NCBI RefSeq assembly: GCF_002993885.1
Contig: NZ_CM009578.1
Coordinates: 1,897,751-1,961,750 of the forward strand
DNA length: 64,000 nt
Source: Sphingopyxis lindanitolerans
Lineage (GTDB): Bacteria; Pseudomonadota; Alphaproteobacteria; Sphingomonadales; Sphingomonadaceae
Direction of reading: 5' to 3'
Below the pieces are notes generated by a model. It saw only the letters and a program-made list of their open reading frames with translations, was not told the origin of the DNA and made no database searches. Shown here in pieces: positions 43,825 through 51,614 of this stretch (its first letter is position 1; every line of letters starts with the position of its first letter). The translations under genes were made by a program, and so were the position numbers.

Positions 43825-44607
43825 ATGGTTTCGCTGGCCGCTCTCGTCCGCACCCTCATCATCGCCGCCTTCGCGGCGCTGCTGGCGTTCGCCCCGGCCT
43901 ATGCCCAGCCGGTCATGACCGTCACCACCACGGTGACCTGGACCTATGAAGACGCCGGCGACGCCGATGACGGCGCGGGATATATCGACGAAAGCGCCGC
44001 GCTGCTCGATGACGAGGGCCTTGCCGAAGACGCCGATCTCGGCGCGACGCGCCGCTATGCGCCCTCGGCCACGCTCGCGACGCTCGGCCAGGCGAAGGCC
44101 CGCTTCGGCCCCTTCGCGGTCGTCGACGCCGCGACCGTCCGCATGGCGGGCGACGTCACTTCGGCGACGCCGCGCCAGTTCGCCGCTATGCTCGCGGCCT
44201 TTCCGGGCCTCAAGCGGGTCGAGATGATCGACTGCCCCGGCAGCCTCGACGAAGAGGCCAATCTGATCCTCGCCCGCGCGATCCGCCGCGCGGGGCTGGA
44301 AACCATCGTCCCGAGCGGCGGCTCGGTGCGCTCGGGCGCGGTCGAGCTCTGGCTCGCCGGCGCCGTCCGCCGCGCCGCGCCCGATGCCGAATTCGGGGTC
44401 CATAGCTGGGCCGATGAATATGGCCGCGAAGCCAATGACTATCCCGCCGACGACCCGGTGCATGCCGAATATCTGTCCTATTACCGCGAGATGGGCATGG
44501 ACGACGCAAAGGCGCGCGCATTCTACGCGCTCACCAACGCGACGCCGTTCGACGATGTCCGCTATCTGACCCGCGACGACATGGCGCGCTTCGTCACCCT
44601 GAACTGA
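43825..44607 (+). CDS. Exported ClpP/crotonase-like protein, putative serine protease
   Basis: A 260-residue secreted protein with a signal peptide ending AYAQ (residue 28). An acidic stretch, about residues 42-71, follows. The core resembles the ClpP fold: GSVRSGAVELWLAGA places a candidate nucleophile at Ser170, and EFGVHSWADE supplies a candidate catalytic His193. A downstream acidic residue near 209-210 (PADDPVH) could complete a triad. I infer the fold from spacing and motifs, and cannot rule out another function. Confidence 0.55.
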   Translation: MVSLAALVRTLIIAAFAALLAFAPAYAQPVMTVTTTVTWTYEDAGDADDGAGYIDESAALLDDEGLAEDADLGATRRYAPSATLATLGQAKARFGPFAVVDAATVRMAGDVTSATPRQFAAMLAAFPGLKRVEMIDCPGSLDEEANLILARAIRRAGLETIVPSGGSVRSGAVELWLAGAVRRAAPDAEFGVHSWADEYGREANDYPADDPVHAEYLSYYREMGMDDAKARAFYALTNATPFDDVRYLTRDDMARFVTLN

Positions 44608-44683
44608 CCGCCGCTGCCGCTTTCGCGCGGGGCGACGTGTTTTATCCTTGCAACGCACCTTGGCGCTTCCCACATCGCCCACC

Positions 44684-44995
44684 ATGGCAAAGCGCCGCCT
44701 TTACCAGCGATTGCGATCGAACGCGCAGGTCCGCACCATCCTCTTCTGTCTTGGCGGGCTGCTGATGATCGTCGGCGTGATCATCGGCCCCTTGCCCGGC
44801 CCCGGTTTCCTGATCCTGTTTCCGGTCGGGCTGATGCTGGTCTTGCAGAACAGCGCGTGGGCGAAACGCCGCTATGTCCGCTTCAAGCGCCGCCATCCGC
44901 GCTATGGCGACTGGGCCGACCGGGTCATGCGCCGCGTCAGCGCCGCGCGCCGCCGTGCCCGCGAGCGGATCGCAGAGGCCCTCGATGACGATTGA
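44684..44995 (+). CDS. Small membrane protein of unknown function
   Basis: A 103-residue protein with two adjacent membrane helices (TILFCLGGLLMIVGVIIG and GFLILFPVGLMLVLQN) separated by PLPGPG. It has an extremely Arg-rich C terminus (RRVSAARRRARERIAEA). It resembles the PGPGW-type putative transmembrane family. The ATG at 44684 was preferred over a TTG at 44648. Its stop codon overlaps the predicted rpmH promoter. Confidence 0.75.
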   Translation: MAKRRLYQRLRSNAQVRTILFCLGGLLMIVGVIIGPLPGPGFLILFPVGLMLVLQNSAWAKRRYVRFKRRHPRYGDWADRVMRRVSAARRRARERIAEALDDD

Positions 44996-45020
44996 CTTTG
45001 CCCCGAATCCCGCTTATCCG
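44992..45020 (+). promoter_or_regulatory. Probable rpmH promoter
   Basis: TTGACT (44992-44997) and TATCCG (45015-45020) are spaced by 17 bp, a form seen in alphaproteobacterial promoters. It overlaps the last codon of the upstream gene and lies about 75 bp before rpmH. Confidence 0.45.
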
Positions 45021-45033
45021 CGCCCCCAACAGT

Positions 45034-45058
45034 GGCCGCCCACGTTTGGCGGCCCTTT
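45034..45058 (+). terminator. Terminator-like hairpin in the rpmH leader
   Basis: GGCCGCC (45034-45040) pairs with GGCGGCC (45048-45054) around a 7-base loop and is followed by CTTTTC. It lies downstream of the likely rpmH promoter and 39 bp before the rpmH ATG, so it may be an attenuator. It could also be the terminator of the small membrane protein gene. Confidence 0.55.
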
Positions 45059-45096
45059 TCTGTTGCAGCATTTGACGAGATTTAGGGAAAACCGCG

Positions 45097-45231
45097 ATGA
45101 AGCGCACCTATCAACCGAGCCGCCTCGTGCGCAAGCGCCGTCACGGCTTCCGCGCCCGCAAGGCGACCGTCGGCGGCCGCCGGGTTCTGGCCAACCGCCG
45201 TGCGCAGGGCCGCAAGAAGCTGTCGGCCTGA
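45097..45231 (+). CDS. rpmH: Ribosomal protein L34
   Basis: A 44-residue, strongly basic ribosomal protein beginning [20 protein letters not shown] and ending [10 protein letters not shown], a near-perfect match to the family pattern. TTTAGGGAAA gives the ribosome site. It starts the conserved rpmH-rnpA-yidD-yidC-engB order. Confidence 0.98.
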   Translation: MKRTYQPSRLVRKRRHGFRARKATVGGRRVLANRRAQGRKKLSA

Positions 45232-45272
45232 TCGCCGACGCTTCGGCACCGGACCAGACAGGGTCGGGGCTG

Positions 45273-45611
45273 GTGCGAACGCTTTCCAAACGCAGCGAGT
45301 TTCTGGCCGCGAATCGCGGCCTTCGCTTTCCCATGCCCGGCTTCGTTCTGCTCGTCCGCCCGCGCGGCGACGGCGACGCCATGTCCGGGATCGGCTTTAC
45401 CGTCAGCAAGAAGGTCGGCAATTCGGTCACCCGCAACCGAATGAAGCGCCGCCTGCGCGAACTGGCGCGCGCCGCGCTTCCCCGATCGGGGATCGTCGGC
45501 GCCGACCATGTGCTGATCGGACGGCCCGGCGGCAACGCCATCGCCTTCGCCGAACTGGGCGAGCATCTCGATTCGGCGCTGAAACGCGCGGCGAAGAAGC
45601 TGGCGCAATGA
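45273..45611 (+). CDS. rnpA: Ribonuclease P protein component
   Basis: A 112-residue RNA-binding protein that partners the RNase P RNA in tRNA 5' maturation. The sequence begins with TLSKRSEFLAANRG and contains the family signature KKVGNSVTRNRMKRRLREL. No ATG is available; the GTG at 45273 gives the correct N-terminal length. The same frame is open from 44874, but that region includes the upstream gene's shadow and rpmH. Confidence 0.93.
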   Translation: MRTLSKRSEFLAANRGLRFPMPGFVLLVRPRGDGDAMSGIGFTVSKKVGNSVTRNRMKRRLRELARAALPRSGIVGADHVLIGRPGGNAIAFAELGEHLDSALKRAAKKLAQ

Positions 45612-45722
45612 AGCGCTGTCCTACATTGTTTCGCGGGATTGGCATTTCGGCATGACCGCTTCTGTTCATCCGCACGCGGACCGCATCGCGAATGAAGTTG
45701 CGCAGTTTTCAGGGCTTTCTAC

Positions 45723-45935
45723 ATGATCGCCCGCCTGCTCATCCTGATCGCGCGCGGCTGGCAGCTCGGCCCGTCGCGCATCCTGCCGCCGACGTGCCGT
45801 TTTGCGCCGTCGTGCAGCGAATATGCGATCGTCGCGCTTCGCCGCCATGGTGCGATCAAGGGTGGCTGGCTGGCGACAAAGCGGCTATTGCGCTGCCACC
45901 CTTGGGGAGGCCATGGCTACGATCCGGTGCCATGA
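45723..45935 (+). CDS. yidD: Membrane protein insertion efficiency factor YidD
   Basis: A 70-residue protein with the family signature PTCRFAPSCSEYAIVALRRHG and CHPWGGHGYDPVP. It assists YidC-dependent membrane insertion. It lies between rnpA and yidC as usual. Confidence 0.96.
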   Translation: MIARLLILIARGWQLGPSRILPPTCRFAPSCSEYAIVALRRHGAIKGGWLATKRLLRCHPWGGHGYDPVP

Positions 45936-45979
45936 CGCATCCTTTCCCCACATTTTGAGACGAAGAGAGACCGTAAAGC

Positions 45980-47719
45980 GTGGAAGACAAGCGTAACTGG
46001 ATCACGGCAATCTTGCTGTCGGCGGCCATCCTGCTCGGCTGGAACTTCGTCTCCCAGCAATTCTTCCCGACCCCGCCAAAGCCCGATGTGACCACGACGG
46101 TCGCGGGTTCCCCCGCGGCGCATCCGGCGGCGGCCACGCAGCCCGGCACGCCAGCGCCCGGCGCGACCGCGTCCGCTGCGCCCGTCGCCCACACGGCCGT
46201 GCCGCTGGAGACCGCACTTGCCTCGGGCAACCGGGTCGCGATCGAAACGCCCGCCCTGTCGGGTTCGATCAACCTCGTCGGCGCCCGCATCGACGACATC
46301 ACGCTCAACAAATATCGCCAGACGATCAAGAAGAACTCGCCCCCCGTCCGGCTCTTCGCGCCCGCGGGCACCAACGCCGCCTATTTCGCGAGCGTCGGCT
46401 GGGCGGCGCAGGGTATCGAGGTTCCGGGACCGACCACGGTCTGGACCGCGAGCGGCACCAGGCTGACCCCGACGACGCCGGTCACGCTGAGCTGGGCGAA
46501 CGGCACCGGCCAAAGCTTTCGCATCGAATATGGCATCGACGCCCATTATCTGATCACCGCCAAGCAGACGATCGTCAATGGCGGCGCGACATCGGTGACC
46601 GCGAACAGCTTTGCGCTGATCGACCGCCTCGGCAAGCCGACCGACCCGCACGAGCAGAGCAGTTGGACGAACCATATCGGCCCGACCGGCATGGTCGACG
46701 GCAAGTCGGAATTCAGCGTCGATTACAAGCATCTCGATAAGGGCGAGACGTTCAAATACAGCTCGGCCGGCTGGCTGGGCTTCACCGACAAATATTGGCT
46801 CGCCGCGGTGATCCCGGCGAAGGGCGAGCGCGTCTCCGCGTCGATCACCGCGCCCACCGCCGACAATTACCAGACGCTCTTCGCGCGCCCCTTCACCGCG
46901 GTCGCGCCCGGCCGACAGGTCACCACGACCAGCCGCATCTTTGCCGGCGCCAAGGAAGTCAGCACCCTGTCGGCCTATCAGGACGCGGGCATCCCGCGCC
47001 TGTCGAATGCGATCGACTGGGGCTGGTTCGAATTTTTCGAAAAGCCGATCTTCAAGCTGCTCGACTGGCTGTTCCAGCAGGTCGGCAATTTCGGCGTCGC
47101 GATCATGCTGCTCACCGTCATCATCCGCGCGCTGATGTTCCCGGTCGCGCAGCGGCAATTCCATTCGATGGCGCAGATGCGCCTCGTCCAGCCGAAGATG
47201 AAGGCGCTGCAGGAACGCCACAAGGACGACAAGCCGCGCCAGCAGCAGGAACTCATGAAGCTCTACAAGGACGAAAAGATCAATCCGCTCGCGGGTTGCC
47301 TGCCGATCGTCCTCCAGATCCCGATCTTCTATGCGCTCTACAAGGTGCTGATGCTGACGATCGAGATGCGCCATCAGCCCTTCGTCCTGTGGATCAGGGA
47401 TCTGTCGGCGCCCGACCCGGCGCATTTCCTCAACCTGTTCGGGCTGCTCGATTTCACCCCGCCGTCGCTGCTGGCGCTCGGGCCGCTGGCGCTGATCCTC
47501 GGCGCCACGATGTTCCTGCAATTCCGCCTGAACCCGCAGGCGACCGACCCGGTGCAGCAACAGGTGTTCAAGATCATGCCGTGGATGTTCATGTTCATCA
47601 TGGCGCCCTTCGCGGCCGGGCTGCTGCTCTACTGGATCACGAACAACTGCCTGTCGATCGCGCAGCAGCAGTTCATGTATCGCAAATTCCCGCAGCTTCG
47701 GGCGGCGCCGGTAAAATGA
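45980..47719 (+). CDS. yidC: Membrane protein insertase YidC
   Basis: A 579-residue inner-membrane insertase. It begins at a GTG with an N-terminal helix (NWITAILLSAAILLGWNFV), a Pro/Ala-rich linker and a periplasmic domain of about 280 residues. The five C-terminal helices of the conserved core follow (NFGVAIMLLTVIIRALMFPV and onward). The positive groove residue is suggested by IIRALMFP, and the cytoplasmic loop KMKALQERHKDDKPRQQQEL is typical. Its stop overlaps the engB start by one codon. Confidence 0.97.
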   Translation: MEDKRNWITAILLSAAILLGWNFVSQQFFPTPPKPDVTTTVAGSPAAHPAAATQPGTPAPGATASAAPVAHTAVPLETALASGNRVAIETPALSGSINLVGARIDDITLNKYRQTIKKNSPPVRLFAPAGTNAAYFASVGWAAQGIEVPGPTTVWTASGTRLTPTTPVTLSWANGTGQSFRIEYGIDAHYLITAKQTIVNGGATSVTANSFALIDRLGKPTDPHEQSSWTNHIGPTGMVDGKSEFSVDYKHLDKGETFKYSSAGWLGFTDKYWLAAVIPAKGERVSASITAPTADNYQTLFARPFTAVAPGRQVTTTSRIFAGAKEVSTLSAYQDAGIPRLSNAIDWGWFEFFEKPIFKLLDWLFQQVGNFGVAIMLLTVIIRALMFPVAQRQFHSMAQMRLVQPKMKALQERHKDDKPRQQQELMKLYKDEKINPLAGCLPIVLQIPIFYALYKVLMLTIEMRHQPFVLWIRDLSAPDPAHFLNLFGLLDFTPPSLLALGPLALILGATMFLQFRLNPQATDPVQQQVFKIMPWMFMFIMAPFAAGLLLYWITNNCLSIAQQQFMYRKFPQLRAAPVK

Positions 47720-48366
47720 GCGAGATCGACCCCGATGCCGAAGGCCGGAGCGAACGCGCCCGCAAGCTGTTTGCCGGCCCGATCGCCTTCCTGAAATCGG
47801 CGCCCGCGCTCGAACATCTGCCGGCGCCCAGCGGACCCGAGATCGCCTTTGCGGGCCGCTCGAACGTCGGCAAATCGTCGCTGCTCAACGCGCTGACGAA
47901 CCGGAACGGCCTGGCGCGCACGTCAGTCACGCCGGGGCGCACGCAGGAGCTCAACTATTTCGACGTCGGATCGCCGCTGGTGTTCCGGCTCGTCGATATG
48001 CCCGGTTACGGCTTTGCCAAGGCACCGAAGGATGTCGTCAGGAAATGGCGCTTTCTGGTCAATGATTATCTGCGCGGACGGCAGGTGCTGAAACGCACGC
48101 TGGTGCTGATCGACAGCCGCCATGGCATCAAGGACGTCGACCGCGAAATGCTCGAAATGCTCGACGTCGCGGCGGTCAGCTATCGCCTCGTCCTCACCAA
48201 GGCCGACAAGATCAAGGCGACCGCGCTTGCCGAGGTGCAGGCGGCCACCGAGGCCGAGGCCCGCAAACACCCCGCCGCGCACCCGCAGGTGATCGCGACG
48301 AGCAGCGAGAAAGGCCTGGGAATCGCCGAACTGCGCACCGCGGTGCTGGAGGCGGTGGAGAGTTGA
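47716..48366 (+). CDS. engB: GTPase EngB (YihA/YsxC), ribosome assembly
   Basis: A 216-residue GTPase needed for large-subunit assembly and division. The G1 loop is GRSNVGKSS (47-55), G3 is DMPGYGFA (94-101) and G4 is LTKADK. The start overlaps the yidC stop (ATGA). A longer in-frame extension from 46795 crosses yidC and was rejected. Confidence 0.96.
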   Translation: MSEIDPDAEGRSERARKLFAGPIAFLKSAPALEHLPAPSGPEIAFAGRSNVGKSSLLNALTNRNGLARTSVTPGRTQELNYFDVGSPLVFRLVDMPGYGFAKAPKDVVRKWRFLVNDYLRGRQVLKRTLVLIDSRHGIKDVDREMLEMLDVAAVSYRLVLTKADKIKATALAEVQAATEAEARKHPAAHPQVIATSSEKGLGIAELRTAVLEAVES

Positions 48367-48376
48367 CGAACGCCAT

Positions 48377-48506
48377 CCCCTCCCGCAAGCGGGAGGGGCA
48401 GCGAGACTTGCGAACTTGTTCGCTGGTCGCAGCGGGGTGGGCCGTCCGGCTGCGGAAACGCGCCTCGCTCGTGCCCACCCCTAACCCCTCCCGCCTGCGG
48501 GAGGGG
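48377..48506. repeat. Compound palindromic repeat, copy 1
   Basis: Each end is itself a palindrome of the form CCCCTCCCGC-NN-GCGGGAGGGG. Inside the left end is GCGAGACTTGCGAACTTG, containing the perfect GCGAAC-TT-GTTCGC dyad. GTGGGC and GCCCAC arms lie inside it. Copies 2 and 3 are at 58192-58305 and 62396-62526. Confidence 0.85.
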
Positions 48507-48521
48507 AAAAAAGGATGAAGC

Positions 48522-49193
48522 ATGAAATTGTTCATCGGCAACAAGGCCTATTCGAGCTGGAGCCTGCGCGGCTGGCTCGCGGCGCGGCACAGCGGGCTGT
48601 CCTTCGAGGAAGTGAACGTCCCGCTCTACGATGAAGACTGGTCGAACCGCCGCGAGGGCGACGAGTTCGCACCGTCGGGCGGCAAGGTGCCGATCCTGTG
48701 GGACGGCGCGGACATCGTCGTCTGGGACAGCCTCGCGATCATCGACTATCTCAACGAAAAGACCGGCGGCACGCGCGGCTATTGGCCCGAGGACATGGCG
48801 GCGCGGGCGATGGCGCGCTCGATGGCGGCCGAAATGCACTCGAGCTTCGCCGCGCTGCGCCGCAGCCACAGCATGAACATCCGCCGCATCTATCCCGCCG
48901 CCGCCATCGCGCCCGACGTGCAGGCCGACGTCGCGCGCATCGTCCAGATCTGGGCCGAAGCGCGCGCTCGCTTTGGCGGCGAGGGTGATTATCTGTTCGG
49001 CGACTGGTCGGCCGCCGACATGATGTTCGCCCCCGTCGTCACCCGCTTCATCACCTACTCGATCCCGCTGCCGCGCTTCGCTATCCCCTATTGCCAGGCG
49101 GTGATCAGTCACCCGCACATGCAGGAATGGATCGGTGGCGCGCAGGCCGAGGATTGGGTGATCGAAGCGTTCGAGGGGCCGGTCGAGGGTTGA
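48522..49193 (+). CDS. Glutathione S-transferase-like protein 4
   Basis: A 223-residue GST with N-terminal KLFIGNKAYSSWSLRGWLAA, the substrate-binding FAPSGGKVPILWDG and the ESI-like turn VVWDSLAIIDYLNE. This Ser/Trp-rich N terminus resembles the bacterial zeta/maleylacetoacetate-isomerase-like group, but the class cannot be fixed. The ribosome site, AAGGATG, follows the palindromic repeat directly. Confidence 0.87.
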   Translation: MKLFIGNKAYSSWSLRGWLAARHSGLSFEEVNVPLYDEDWSNRREGDEFAPSGGKVPILWDGADIVVWDSLAIIDYLNEKTGGTRGYWPEDMAARAMARSMAAEMHSSFAALRRSHSMNIRRIYPAAAIAPDVQADVARIVQIWAEARARFGGEGDYLFGDWSAADMMFAPVVTRFITYSIPLPRFAIPYCQAVISHPHMQEWIGGAQAEDWVIEAFEGPVEG

Positions 49194-49235
49194 GGCAAAC
49201 GTCGGCCGACGAGCGAATGCGACCCCATCCATCAT

Positions 49236-49283
49236 CGTCACCCCGGACCTGATCCGGGGTCCCGGGTCAAGCCCGCGATGACG
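49236..49283. repeat. Short palindromic repeat, GTCACCCCGGACC type
   Basis: ACCCCGGACC pairs with GGTCCGGGGT-like sequence (GATCCGGGGT), with an outer CGTCA/TGACG match. It lies downstream of the GST, between it and the convergent cupin gene. Confidence 0.5.
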
Positions 49284-49333
49284 CCAGAAGGCAGTGCAGA
49301 TTTCCACCCCAAAGCCGACAAACCGAACTGCCA

Positions 49334-49801
49334 TCACGGTATCCGCTTGGTCGGATAGGGCGCCCCGTCCTTGTGGAAATAACCATCGGGCCCGAACAGC
49401 ATGTCGATGTCGGAATAACCGCCACCCGTATCGTATTTCTTGCCCCCGCCCAGCGCCACGAAGATGCAGTCGGCATCCGATTCATTGACCAGATGATGAC
49501 CGTTGGTGCTGCCCTTGGGCCAGACCGCGATATCGCCCGCGACCATCGGCCAGCGCCCGCCATCTTCGATCAGCACCGCTTCGCCCGAAATCATCACCAG
49601 CATCTCGTCCTCGCCGTCGTGCCAGTGGCGCTGCGACGACCAGGCGCCGGGTTTCAGCACGACATGGCTCGCCGCGAAATCGCTGAGGCCGGTGGGCGGC
49701 GCAAGGCGGCGATACCAGCGGCCCTGCACGGGCGCGTCATGGGGCGCGGGATAGCCGGTGGCGTTGGTCTGGGGGATGGTGTGGAGGTCGAGCTTGGGCA
49801 T
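49334..49801 (-). CDS. Cupin-domain protein
   Basis: A 155-residue single-domain cupin. The metal-binding motif one reads QRHWHDGEDEMLVMISGEAV and motif two reads GDIAVWPKGSTNGHHL, so His and Glu ligands are present. Such proteins often bind Mn or Fe and act as isomerases, dioxygenases or sensors. The sequence gives no substrate. It is divergent from dapE, 93 bp away. Confidence 0.87.
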   Translation of the reverse strand: MPKLDLHTIPQTNATGYPAPHDAPVQGRWYRRLAPPTGLSDFAASHVVLKPGAWSSQRHWHDGEDEMLVMISGEAVLIEDGGRWPMVAGDIAVWPKGSTNGHHLVNESDADCIFVALGGGKKYDTGGGYSDIDMLFGPDGYFHKDGAPYPTKRIP

Positions 49802-49894
49802 GGCAGTCGCTTTCCTGTTCCCTCTTTGTTTCGCACAAAAGCGCCGCGATGCAAAGCCTCGACTTGGCCCTTCGCGAGGGAGTAAGGGAGCGGC

Positions 49895-51031
49895 ATGACC
49901 CAGCATCTCGACCCCGTAGACCTCGCCCAGGCGTTGATCGCCGTGCCAAGCGTTTCGCCTGCCACCGGCGCGGTGTTCGACGTGCTGGAAGCGGCGCTGA
50001 CCCCGCTCGGTTTCACGGTCGAGCGCTTCATCGACGGCATCGAACCCGACGGGCCGGTCGAGAATCTGCTCGCGGTGCGGGCGGGCAAGGGGCCGGCGCA
50101 TTTCGGCCTTGCCGGCCATCTCGACGTCGTCCCGCCCGGCATCGGCTGGACGAGCGACGCCTTCGCCCCCGAAATCCGCGGCGACCTGCTCTATGGCCGC
50201 GGCGCGGTCGACATGAAGGGCGCGATCGCCGCCTTCGTCGCCGCGGCGGCCGCGACCCCGGTCGAGGCGGGAACGATCAGCCTGATCATCACCGGCGACG
50301 AGGAAGGCCCCGCGATCTTCGGCACCCGCGCCCTCATCGAACATATGAGCGCACGCGGCGTGAAGCCCGACATGATCCTCGTCGGCGAGCCGACATCGGT
50401 GGACCGGCTCGGCGACATGGTGAAGATCGGACGGCGCGGCTCGGTCAATATCTGGATCGACGTGCCGGGGATGCAGGGCCATGTCGCCTATCCGCACCTC
50501 GCCGACAATCCGATCCCCAAACTGGTGGCGATCCTCGCCGCGATCGACGCGGTCAGCCTCGACGCCGGGACCGACTGGTTCCAGCCGTCGAACATCGAAT
50601 TCACCGACATCGAGGTCGGCAACGGCGCGACCAACGTCATCCCCGCCTCGGCGCGGGCGCGGCTGTCGATCCGTTTCAACGACCGCCATCGCGGCGCCGA
50701 TCTTGTCGCCATGGTCGAGCGGCTGGCGCATGACGTCGAACCGCGCGCGAAAGTCGTCGGCAAAATTTCGGGCGAAGCCTTTCTGACCCCGCCGGGCGAC
50801 CTGTCCGAACTGATCGCCGAGGCGATCCACGCCGAAACCGACATCCGCCCCGAAATGTCGACAACCGGCGGCACCTCCGACGCGCGCTTCCTGCACGCGC
50901 TGTGCCCGGTGGTCGAATTCGGGCTGACCAACGCAACGATGCACAAGCTCGACGAAGCGGTCGCCGTCGCGGATCTGCACAGGCTGACCGCTATCTATCG
51001 CGGCATTTTGATGCGCGCGCTGCTCGATTGA
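49895..51031 (+). CDS. dapE: Succinyl-diaminopimelate desuccinylase
   Basis: A 378-residue di-zinc enzyme of lysine and diaminopimelate (cell-wall) synthesis. The metal ligands are visible: GHLDVVPPG (H75, D77), GRGAVDMKGAIAAF (D107), GDEEGPA (E136 next to the general base E135-E137 pair) and the later GGTSDARFL. The dapE-type HKLDE near the end is present (TNATMHKLDE). Length suits DapE better than ArgE. Confidence 0.94.
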   Translation: MTQHLDPVDLAQALIAVPSVSPATGAVFDVLEAALTPLGFTVERFIDGIEPDGPVENLLAVRAGKGPAHFGLAGHLDVVPPGIGWTSDAFAPEIRGDLLYGRGAVDMKGAIAAFVAAAAATPVEAGTISLIITGDEEGPAIFGTRALIEHMSARGVKPDMILVGEPTSVDRLGDMVKIGRRGSVNIWIDVPGMQGHVAYPHLADNPIPKLVAILAAIDAVSLDAGTDWFQPSNIEFTDIEVGNGATNVIPASARARLSIRFNDRHRGADLVAMVERLAHDVEPRAKVVGKISGEAFLTPPGDLSELIAEAIHAETDIRPEMSTTGGTSDARFLHALCPVVEFGLTNATMHKLDEAVAVADLHRLTAIYRGILMRALLD

Positions 51032-51607
51032 TCAGTCCTCGCGCCCCCGGCGCAGGATGACATAGACCGCGCCGCCGCCGCCGTGGCTGATGTGCGCGGG
51101 GCGCAGCGCGACGATGCGGTCGGCGTAGGGCGAAACCGACAGCCAGTTGGGCAGCGAGGCCCGGATCGCGCCGCGCGGACGCGGGTCGCCGTGCATCATC
51201 GGCAAGCGGTCGGCACCCGGCCGCAGGCGCCCCGCGACGACCAGCAGCCCGCGAGCCCCGCGCAGCAGGGCGCGGCCGATCGCTTCATCGAGCAGCGCCT
51301 GTGCCGACGCCAGCGTATGACCGTGAAGGTCGATGCTCATCTCGGGGCGCACCAGCCCCTTGCGCAGCCGCCGGTCCCAATGGCCGTCGAGCGTGCTGTT
51401 CGCCCAGGTCCGGCGCGGCGGCGGCAGCGATGCGGGGGTACGCGGCGCGGCGGCGGGCGCGGCGGCGGTGCGCGCGCTCGTCGCCGGCCGCTTTATCGTC
51501 GGCGGCGCCTGCGGCTCGATCGGCGCCGACCGCTTCGCCAGTGGCTGCACCGTCGCCGCGACCTTTTTCCAGAGCGCGGCTTCGTCGGGATCGAGGCGCC
51601 GCGGCAC
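51032..51607 (-). CDS. Smr-domain protein
   Basis: A 191-residue protein with an N-terminal unstructured Pro/Ala-rich region and a C-terminal Smr (small MutS-related) domain: SIDLHGHTLASAQALLDEAI, then GLLVVAGRL and the glycine loop HISHGGGGAVYVIL. Smr domains nick DNA or RNA. No ATG is available, so the GTG at 51607, preceded by GAGG, was chosen. It is seven bases downstream of the mltA stop. Confidence 0.88.
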   Translation of the reverse strand: MPRRLDPDEAALWKKVAATVQPLAKRSAPIEPQAPPTIKRPATSARTAAAPAAAPRTPASLPPPRRTWANSTLDGHWDRRLRKGLVRPEMSIDLHGHTLASAQALLDEAIGRALLRGARGLLVVAGRLRPGADRLPMMHGDPRPRGAIRASLPNWLSVSPYADRIVALRPAHISHGGGGAVYVILRRGRED

Positions 51608-51614
51608 GCGGACC

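Noticed and set aside
44874..45272. Upstream extension of rnpA in the same frame
   Set aside because: It would overlap rpmH and the small membrane protein; family length fits the GTG at 45273.
45608..45655. Fifteen-codon frame after rnpA (starting MKRCPTLF)
   Set aside because: Too short, no ribosome site and no known match.
49334..50980. A longer version of the cupin gene starting far upstream
   Set aside because: The extension runs through dapE on the opposite strand; the cupin begins at 49801.
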